NCBI GenBank assembly: GCA_002352635.1
Contig: DEIT01000031.1
Coordinates: 1 to 19,361 of the forward strand
Direction of reading: 5' to 3'
DNA: 19,361 nt
Source: Hyphomicrobiaceae bacterium UBA2767
GTDB taxonomy: Bacteria > Pseudomonadota > Alphaproteobacteria > Rhizobiales > Methyloligellaceae
A program made the position numbers and the translations under genes. The notes under the pieces are model-generated. The model was not told the DNA's origin, ran no database searches, and saw only the letters and a program-made list of their open reading frames with translations. Of the stretch, positions 13,976 through 19,361 are shown one piece after another (the stretch's first letter is position 1; each line of letters opens with the position of its first letter).

Positions 13976-14863
13976 ATGGCTGAAGCGAAAATCATCGACG
14001 GAAAAGCGCTGGCTGCAGAGTTGCGCGAAAAAGTTGCGCAGGGCGTCGCCACTCTGAAGGAACAACACAGCATAACGCCGGGCCTTGCAGTGGTCATCGT
14101 GGGGGACGACCCGGCAAGCAGCGTTTATGTGCGCAACAAGGGAAAACAGACACGTGCTGCCGGAATGGCATCCTTTGAGCATAAGCTTAGCGCCGACACG
14201 TCGCAGGAAGAGTTGCTGGCGCTCATCACCCAACTTAATGCAGACAGCAATGTGCACGGAATTCTGGTTCAGTTGCCGCTTCCCGATCAAATCGACGAAT
14301 ATGCCGTCATACAGGCGATTGATCCTGCAAAGGATGTGGATGGATTTCACGAGATCAATGTCGGCAGGCTTTCAGTTGGTGAGCCCGGGCTAGCCCCGTG
14401 CACGCCTGTCGGCTGCATCATGCTTGCAAAGAAGGCGCTCGGCGATCTTTCCGGGGCGCACGCGGTTGTCGTCGGGCGCTCCAACATTGTTGGCAAACCA
14501 GTCGCGCAACTACTGCTTAGGGAGAATTGTACCGTAACAATTTGTCACTCGCGTACGCGCGACCTACCCGCCGTGACAGCGTCTGGCGATATTTTGGTTG
14601 CGGCCGTCGGGCGTGCGGAAATGGTCAAGGGTGACTGGATCAAGCCAGGCGCGTGCGTAATCGATGTGGGCATCAACCGCGTCGAAGTGCCGGGCGGTAA
14701 AGGCAAGTTGGTTGGCGACGTCGATTTTGCCGAAGCGGTCGGTGTCGCCGGTTCGATTACACCGGTTCCCGGTGGTGTCGGGCCAATGACCATTGCCTGC
14801 CTGTTGCGTAACACGCTCCAGGCCGCTTGCGCGATCAACGGCATCGAGATGCCGGAAATCTAG
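13976..14863 (+). CDS. folD: Bifunctional methylenetetrahydrofolate dehydrogenase / methenyltetrahydrofolate cyclohydrolase
   Basis: FolD interconverts 5,10-methylene-, 5,10-methenyl- and 10-formyl-tetrahydrofolate with NADP+, feeding purine and formyl-Met synthesis in the cytoplasm. The 295-residue protein has the catalytic Tyr and Lys in SSVYVRNKGKQ (Y51 and K55 in this numbering), QLPLPDQID, PAKDVDGFHEINVG, the NADP-binding VGRSNIVGKPVAQLLL, CHSRT and the C-terminal PVPGGVGPMTIACLL. Length and motifs are all standard. Two adjacent ATGs are possible. AGGGGG lies five bases before the second (13976) and two before the first (13973), so the second is preferred. It is the last gene of the yggT-yggU-folD run and faces a convergent DUF1330 gene. 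Confidence 0.96.
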   Translation: MAEAKIIDGKALAAELREKVAQGVATLKEQHSITPGLAVVIVGDDPASSVYVRNKGKQTRAAGMASFEHKLSADTSQEELLALITQLNADSNVHGILVQLPLPDQIDEYAVIQAIDPAKDVDGFHEINVGRLSVGEPGLAPCTPVGCIMLAKKALGDLSGAHAVVVGRSNIVGKPVAQLLLRENCTVTICHSRTRDLPAVTASGDILVAAVGRAEMVKGDWIKPGACVIDVGINRVEVPGGKGKLVGDVDFAEAVGVAGSITPVPGGVGPMTIACLLRNTLQAACAINGIEMPEI

Positions 14864-14899
14864 CCAATCGGGTGTTGCGGACAGACAACCGCAGTCCCA

Positions 14900-15190
14900 C
14901 TAATCTGCCCCTTCGACGATCACGAGATCGGCATCGGCATATTCCATTCGCATGGCAAGTGCCGGCGCATATTCCGCTGACTCATACCACTTCACGGCCT
15001 GCTCATAGCTATCGAATTCGATAATGACATGGCGGTCGCGCGATTGGCCCTCGCGCGTTTCCGATTTACCGCCTCTCACCAGGAACTTCCCCCCATGGGG
15101 CTTCAGCGCCTCGCTCGCCGCTGCGGCATAGGTCGGGTAGTTGTCGGCATCGTGTATCGTTACATGAACAATGACGTAACCCTTGGGCAT
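14900..15190 (-). CDS. DUF1330 family protein
   Basis: This 96-residue protein is a dimeric alpha/beta-barrel-type small protein of the DUF1330 family. It begins KGYVIVHVTIHDADNYPTYA, then has KFLVRGGKSE and the characteristic HVIIEFDSYEQAVKWYESAEYAPA near 54-77. No function is established for the family, and no catalytic residues can be assigned here. The ATG at 15190 lies two bases after the stop codon of the MFS gene, with AAGGGGAC overlapping the end of that gene as its ribosome binding site. The two are therefore almost certainly translated from one message, with DUF1330 second. Confidence 0.9.
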   Translation of the reverse strand: MPKGYVIVHVTIHDADNYPTYAAAASEALKPHGGKFLVRGGKSETREGQSRDRHVIIEFDSYEQAVKWYESAEYAPALAMRMEYADADLVIVEGAD

Positions 15191-15191
15191 T

Positions 15192-16382
15192 TCAGTCCCC
15201 TTCGTTTTTTTCGGACACTACTTTTTGTGCGTTAGAGATGTTTAAGGTACCGGCAAGCAAAACAAGAGCAAGCCCCGCTGCGGCGATCGGGACGAACGCC
15301 ATTGCCGGCTCATGAGTTGCATCCCACAACGCCCCACTAACGATTGGGGTAAAAAACGAAATTGTATAGCCGATGACAAACACTCCGGCTGAGAAACGAT
15401 GTACGTCATCTGATGGTGCAAGAAGCGGCGGAAGTGCCAACACGAGAATCAAGAAGCTTGCCGCGCAAAAGCCGATCAGCCCGGACAGGACAAGTATTTC
15501 GGTTTTGCCGCTGCTAAGCGCCAGCGTGGTTACAATCGCCATTGCAGCCAATCCATACACGACCATGGGCCAGCGTTTTCCGACAAGCCTGTCTGCGAAT
15601 ACCAAAAGAAGAAACGAGGCGGGAAGTTGTCCGACATTCAGAGCGGTGAGTGCCTCATCCACAAGTTCGCCCCGCCCGGTCGCATGAAGGAAATCGGGCA
15701 GGAAAGCGTTTGAAGCAAAGTAGAGCGATGCTGCGCCACCCAGAATGAGCCCGCACACGACCATGGTTCCGTCCCGCCAGTCGGGCAACCATCGATCCGG
15801 TGCTGCCTTCCCCTTGAGGCCTGGACGGCTGACCCGACCCGTCTTGAGCGCCCAGGCAAGCAACAGGATATTGGCTGCAAGCGGGATCGACAAAAAGGCG
15901 AAAGACCACCCCCACCCGCCAAGCCACTCAGCTACTGAGCTTGCCGTGGCGGCGCCAATAATTTCACCGACGAGAAGACCATTTACATAGACGGCTGTTG
16001 CAAAACCGGCATGGGTCGAGAACCAGTGTGCCACCAGTGTCGGCATGGCCGGCTGCATGATGGCGACGCCAAGTCCCATGAAACCGGTCATCACAAACAG
16101 GATCGCGATCTCAGGCCCAACACCTCTCAACGCACCCGCAATTCCGGCAATTGCCAGCCCCGCGACCAGCGCGCGGACGACGCCGGTGCGCGCAAGCAAC
16201 AGCGATCCGAACAAAGCGCCAAGACCAAGAACCAGAACGGGTAACCCGTTCAGTGCGCCGACCGCTTTCTCGCTGAGATGCAAATCCTGATGGATGAATG
16301 GGATAAGCGGCGGCACTGCGAGCATTGTTATTCGCAGATTGATGCCGGCGAACCAAAGCAGGAACAGTGCCCGCCAGTTCAT
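15192..16382 (-). CDS. MFS transporter (CynX/NimT-like)
   Basis: This 396-residue integral membrane protein has about twelve hydrophobic segments and the major facilitator layout. FAGINLRITMLAVPPLIPFI near the N-terminus and VGALNGLPVLVLGLGALFGSLLLARTG resemble the CynX/NimT subgroup, which includes cyanate and 2-nitroimidazole permeases. ALKTGRVSRPGLKG (around 175-190) is the cytoplasmic loop between the two six-helix halves. The substrate is unknown. GGGAG eight bases before ATG 16382 fixes this start; an in-frame ORF extending to 16448 adds 22 polar residues not expected in the family. It is followed directly by the DUF1330 gene. Confidence 0.9.
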   Translation of the reverse strand: MNWRALFLLWFAGINLRITMLAVPPLIPFIHQDLHLSEKAVGALNGLPVLVLGLGALFGSLLLARTGVVRALVAGLAIAGIAGALRGVGPEIAILFVMTGFMGLGVAIMQPAMPTLVAHWFSTHAGFATAVYVNGLLVGEIIGAATASSVAEWLGGWGWSFAFLSIPLAANILLLAWALKTGRVSRPGLKGKAAPDRWLPDWRDGTMVVCGLILGGAASLYFASNAFLPDFLHATGRGELVDEALTALNVGQLPASFLLLVFADRLVGKRWPMVVYGLAAMAIVTTLALSSGKTEILVLSGLIGFCAASFLILVLALPPLLAPSDDVHRFSAGVFVIGYTISFFTPIVSGALWDATHEPAMAFVPIAAAGLALVLLAGTLNISNAQKVVSEKNEGD

Positions 16383-16474
16383 GTTTGCTGCTCCCGTGTT
16401 CAGAACGAACGAGCCGTCAGCTTTAGGGATGCGTACTCTTGCGGGCAAGCGTTTTGGCCTGAATTTGTACCGGC

Positions 16475-17176
16475 TCAGGCGGAAAGTGCTGTGTCGATTT
16501 CAGCGGCAATCGCAGCAGCAGCGGCCGCAGGGTCATCAGCCTGAGTGATGGGGCGACCGACAACGAGATAGTCTGCGCCGGCCGCAATCGCCTTGGCTGG
16601 CGTCATGACGCGGGCCTGGTCACCAGCCGCCGATCCGGCAGGGCGAATTCCGGGCGTAACAATTAGAAAGTCGCTACCGGTGGCCTGGCGGATTTCCGCC
16701 GCTTCGTGTCCTGATGCAATAACACCGTCAAAGCCCGACTCTCGCCGCAGCGTGGCACGGTGCAGCACGAGCTCTGCCGGGTCCATCCGGCTTCCCTGCT
16801 GCTCCAGATCCGCCGCGTCCAGACTTGTGAGCACTGTGACGGCAAGGAGCTTCAGATCGCTGCCTGCGCGTCCGCGCATTGCAGCTTCCATAGTCTTGAT
16901 GTCATGGCCATGTACGGTGAGGAACGCCGCACCCAAGGCGGCGATATTGGCAGTTGCCCGCTCAACCGTATTGGGGATATCCAGCAGCTTGGCATCGACA
17001 AAAACTTTTTGTCCGTCGCCTGCAAGTTCGCGTGCGAGCTCAGCGCCTCCCGTGAATAGAAGCTCGAGGCCGATCTTCCACACGCCGGCACGATTGCCGA
17101 TTCTGGAGATGAGATCACGCGCCTCGTCCGGTCCCGCGACATCAAGCGCAACGATCAAGCGATCGCTTGCATTCAC
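16475..17176 (-). CDS. pyrF: Orotidine 5'-phosphate decarboxylase
   Basis: PyrF removes CO2 from OMP to give UMP, the last step of de novo pyrimidine synthesis. The 233-residue protein has the catalytic array Lys35 (VWKIG) and Asp61-x-Lys63-x-x-Asp66 in FVDAKLLDIPNTV, the phosphate-binding TPGIRP (174-179) and VVGRPIT (205-211) with Arg208, and the opening IVALDVAG. All residues are intact and the length is usual for the bacterial short form. The ATG at 17176 overlaps the dnaJ stop (ATGA, four bases), indicating translational coupling after dnaJ. The C-terminus is alanine-rich. Confidence 0.95.
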   Translation of the reverse strand: MNASDRLIVALDVAGPDEARDLISRIGNRAGVWKIGLELLFTGGAELARELAGDGQKVFVDAKLLDIPNTVERATANIAALGAAFLTVHGHDIKTMEAAMRGRAGSDLKLLAVTVLTSLDAADLEQQGSRMDPAELVLHRATLRRESGFDGVIASGHEAAEIRQATGSDFLIVTPGIRPAGSAAGDQARVMTPAKAIAAGADYLVVGRPITQADDPAAAAAAIAAEIDTALSA

Positions 17177-18309
17177 TCGCCCATCCCTTCAAAGAATTCC
17201 TTCATCCGCGCGAAGAAGCTGGACGATTCCGGGTTGGTCGCATCGGATGAGGCCTCTTCGAATTCCTTGAGGATTTCCTTCTGCTTGCGCGTCAGATTCC
17301 CCGGCGTCTCGACCTCAACCTGGATATACATGTCACCAGTGGACTTTGAGCGCAGGATCGGCATGCCCTTGTGTTTTAGGCGGAATTGTTTCCCTGCCTG
17401 GGTGCTTTCCGGAACCTTCACTCGGCTGCGCCCGCCCTCGACAGTGGGAACTTCAATCTGTCCGCCCAATGCAGCGGTGATCATTGAGATTGGGACACGA
17501 CAGAAGATGTCCGCGCCGTCGCGCTGGAAGAATTCGTGAGGTGCAATCGAGAGAAAAATATAGAGATCTCCGGGCGGACCGCCGCGCAAGCCCGCCTCGC
17601 CTTCGTTTGCGAGCCGGATCCGCGTGCCGTCCTCGACACCGGCAGGGATATTGACCGAGAGCGTGCGCTCCTTCATTACACGGCCGGCACCCTGGCAGTC
17701 TGCGCACGGGTCGTCGATATTCTCACCGCGCCCCTGACAAGCGGGGCAAACGCGCTCAATAGTGAAGAAACCCTGAGATGCGCGGACTTTGCCGGTTCCC
17801 CCGCAAGTGCGGCAGGCGGTTGGCAACGTGCCGGGCTTGGCGCCCGAGCCTTCACACGTGTCGCACGTGATGCTTGTGGGAACGCGAATCTGTGCGGTCT
17901 TGCCCTCATGAGCCTCGCGCAGCGAGATCTCAAGATTGTAGCGAAGGTCCGCACCGCGCTCACGCATCGTGCGTTTGCCGCCGCGGCGCGCACCCATGAA
18001 TTCGCCGAACAGGTCGTCAAAAATCTCCGACATGGATGCCGAAAAATCTCCGCTGAACCCGTGCGGCCCACCAGGCCCGCCACCTTCAAAAGCAGCGTGG
18101 CCGAACTGGTCGTAGGCAGCGCGCCTCTGCGGGTCCTTCAGAATTTCGTAGGCTTCGTTGACTTCCTTGAACCGCCTCTCAGCCTCTTCGTCGCCGGGGT
18201 TGCGGTCGGGATGGCAGTCCTTGGCGAGCTTGCGGAAAGCCCTCTTGATGTCGTCATCTTCCGCGCTGCGAGACACGCTCAGGACTTCGTAATAATCCCG
18301 TTTTTCCAT
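17173..18309 (-). CDS. dnaJ: Chaperone protein DnaJ (Hsp40)
   Basis: DnaJ delivers unfolded clients to DnaK and stimulates its ATPase. The 378-residue type I protein has a J domain (1-70) with His33-Pro34-Asp35, and a short Gly/Phe-rich linker (about 76-110). Four zinc-binding CxxCxGxG repeats follow: CDTCEGSG (149), CRTCGGTG (166), CPACQGRG (188) and CADCQGAG (202). Then come the beta-sandwich substrate-binding domains from about 213 onward and a polar C-terminus. The start is ATG 18309 at MEKRDYYEVL, the usual DnaJ opening; its ribosome binding site is weak. It lies 92 bases after dnaK, behind the stem-loop at 18333-18380, and overlaps pyrF by four bases. Confidence 0.97.
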   Translation of the reverse strand: MEKRDYYEVLSVSRSAEDDDIKRAFRKLAKDCHPDRNPGDEEAERRFKEVNEAYEILKDPQRRAAYDQFGHAAFEGGGPGGPHGFSGDFSASMSEIFDDLFGEFMGARRGGKRTMRERGADLRYNLEISLREAHEGKTAQIRVPTSITCDTCEGSGAKPGTLPTACRTCGGTGKVRASQGFFTIERVCPACQGRGENIDDPCADCQGAGRVMKERTLSVNIPAGVEDGTRIRLANEGEAGLRGGPPGDLYIFLSIAPHEFFQRDGADIFCRVPISMITAALGGQIEVPTVEGGRSRVKVPESTQAGKQFRLKHKGMPILRSKSTGDMYIQVEVETPGNLTRKQKEILKEFEEASSDATNPESSSFFARMKEFFEGMGE

Positions 18310-18332
18310 GCTTTTTCGTTTCAGATGCGCAA

Positions 18333-18380
18333 ATGAGCCCTGCTCGCGGAACTCAATTTGTTCCTGCGAGCCAGGCTCAT
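18333..18380 (-). other. Long stem-loop in the dnaK-dnaJ intergenic region
   Basis: Read on the transcribed strand, ATGAGCC pairs with GGCTCAT, GCTCGC with GCGAGC, and GGAAC with GTTCC around a 7-base AAATTGA loop. Only a small mismatch pair and a single-base bulge interrupt this 18-bp structure. It begins 21 bases after the dnaK stop. No T-run follows, so it is more likely a 3'-end stabiliser, processing site or partial attenuator than a full terminator. Confidence 0.65.
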
Positions 18381-18401
18381 CGCGTTTCTCTCATTGAGGA
18401 C

Positions 18402-19361
18402 TTACGCGGACTTTTTGGAGTCCGGGTCGTCCTTGTCGTCTTTTACTTCTTCGAAGTCAGCGTCAACCACGTCGTCTCCGTCTTGCGCGGAATCGTCGCC
18501 GCCGCTGGCATCACCGTCCGCCTGCGCTGCCTGATACATGGCTTCGCCGAGCTTCATCGAAGCCTGTGCAAGCGCATCCATCTTCTGATTGACCGCTTCA
18601 TTGTCGTCACCTTCAAGTGCGGTCTTCAACTCAGCCGATGCACTTTCAATTGTGCTCTTGTCACTTTCGGAGATCTTGTCGCCAATATCTTCCAGCGTTT
18701 TCTCGGTAGAGTGGAGCAGCGCCTCAGCCTGGTTCCGCACCTCAACGCCCTCACGGCGTTTCTGGTCCTCTTCCGCGTGTGCCTCGGCGTCCTTGACCAT
18801 TTTGTCGATGTCGTCGTCTGAAAGGCCGCCGGATGCCTGGATGCGGATCGACTGCTCCTTGCCGGTTGCCTTATCGGATGCGGACACATTGACGATGCCG
18901 TTTGCGTCGATGTCGAATGTGACCTCGATCTGTGGAACGCCGCGTGGTGCCGGCGGAATGCCCACAAGATCGAACTGGCCGAGCATCTTGTTGTCGGCAG
19001 CCATCTCACGCTCGCCCTGGAACACACGGATGGTTACCGCGTTCTGGTTGTCCTCGGCTGTTGAAAACACCTGTCCCTTTTTGGTTGGAATAGTGGTGTT
19101 GCGCTCAATCAGCCGTGTGAACACGCCGCCAAGTGTCTCGATCCCCAGAGACAGCGGCGTCACATCAAGCAGCAGCACGTCCTTCACGTCGCCCTGCAGT
19201 ACGCCTGCCTGGATGGCAGCGCCGACGGCTACGACCTCGTCCGGGTTCACACCTTTGTGTGGCTCGCGTCCGAAGATGTTCTTAACAGTCTCAATGACCT
19301 TGGGCATGCGGGTCATGCCGCCGACCAGAACCACCTCGTCGATTTCAGCTGCTTTCAGCCC
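18402..19361 (-). CDS. dnaK: Molecular chaperone DnaK (Hsp70), C-terminal half; N-terminus off the window
   Basis: The visible 319 residues run from the last part of the ATPase domain to the stop. They include GLKAAEIDEVVLVGGMTRMP (adenosine-binding end of the ATPase domain) and VAVGAAIQAGVLQG. The interdomain linker DVLLLDVTPLSLGIETLGG follows, then the substrate-binding beta domain (TTIPTKKGQVFSTAEDNQ, GVPQIEVTFDIDANGIVNVSA). After it come the helical lid, a Gly/Asp-rich disordered tail, and the conserved VVDADFEEV end. All are typical of alphaproteobacterial DnaK, about 640 residues in full. DnaK binds exposed hydrophobic segments in an ATP-dependent cycle with DnaJ and GrpE. Stop TAA is at 18402-18404, followed by the stem-loop before dnaJ. 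The heat-shock promoter is off the window. Confidence 0.98.
   Translation of the reverse strand, partial: GLKAAEIDEVVLVGGMTRMPKVIETVKNIFGREPHKGVNPDEVVAVGAAIQAGVLQGDVKDVLLLDVTPLSLGIETLGGVFTRLIERNTTIPTKKGQVFSTAEDNQNAVTIRVFQGEREMAADNKMLGQFDLVGIPPAPRGVPQIEVTFDIDANGIVNVSASDKATGKEQSIRIQASGGLSDDDIDKMVKDAEAHAEEDQKRREGVEVRNQAEALLHSTEKTLEDIGDKISESDKSTIESASAELKTALEGDDNEAVNQKMDALAQASMKLGEAMYQAAQADGDASGGDDSAQDGDDVVDADFEEVKDDKDDPDSKKSA

Noticed and set aside
16593..17270. 225-codon plus-strand ORF opposite pyrF
   Set aside because: It is antisense to intact pyrF, with low-complexity Ser/Arg/Ala composition.
17536..18336. 266-codon plus-strand ORF opposite dnaJ
   Set aside because: It is the antisense shadow of an intact dnaJ; its translation has no recognisable motif.

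Overview
The window looks like a chromosomal segment of an alphaproteobacterium, most likely of the order Hyphomicrobiales (Rhizobiales). The evidence is the gene content (dnaK-dnaJ followed by an overlapping pyrF, a YggT-DUF167-FolD run, PilZ, DUF1330, TauE/SafE), the moderately high GC content, and a tRNA promoter close to the rhizobial sigma-70 consensus (CTTGAC-like -35, CTAAAT -10). I see no insertion sequence, CRISPR array, integrase or phage gene. The organism call is inferred from context only.

Layout: (1) 1-2842, minus strand: a very long ABC exporter-like protein, truncated by the window edge. Its nucleotide-binding domain has lost the standard P-loop, Q-loop, signature, Walker B and H-loop residues, carries an insertion of roughly 280 residues, and leads into a cyclic-nucleotide-binding-like domain. 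(2) 3033-5180, minus: a TauD/TfdA dioxygenase, a SAM-dependent methyltransferase and a PilZ protein. (3) 5181-5554: a gene-poor divergent intergenic region. (4) 5555-9513, plus: a TauE/SafE permease, an aspartate-dehydrogenase-like enzyme, a tiny possibly secreted ORF behind a strong RNA hairpin, a kynurenine-formamidase-like hydrolase and a lytic murein transglycosylase. (5) 9608-11025, minus: an uncharacterised exported protein coupled to a small cupin. They diverge from a TerB-like protein (plus) across a perfect palindrome. (6) 11721-13061, plus: a class I glutamine amidotransferase, about 370 bases of inverted-repeat-rich sequence without a convincing gene, and a 56-residue membrane protein. 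(7) 13090-13165, minus: tRNA-Ala(CGC) with its promoter. (8) 13316-14863, plus: yggT-yggU-folD. (9) 14900-19361, minus: DUF1330 protein and an MFS transporter, then pyrF, dnaJ and the C-terminal half of dnaK, read in the order dnaK-dnaJ-pyrF.

How the genes work together: dnaK and dnaJ are chaperone partners separated by a 48-nt stem-loop that could set their relative expression. pyrF overlaps dnaJ by four bases and is probably read from the same transcript. folD supplies one-carbon folates. The 5.5-8.3 kb group joins a possible anion exporter with two enzymes that could both touch NAD precursor metabolism, but that link is speculative.

The strongest candidate for something unusual is the degenerate ABC protein. 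Next come the structured intergenic region at 12.5-12.9 kb and the hairpin plus micro-ORF at 7.2-7.4 kb.
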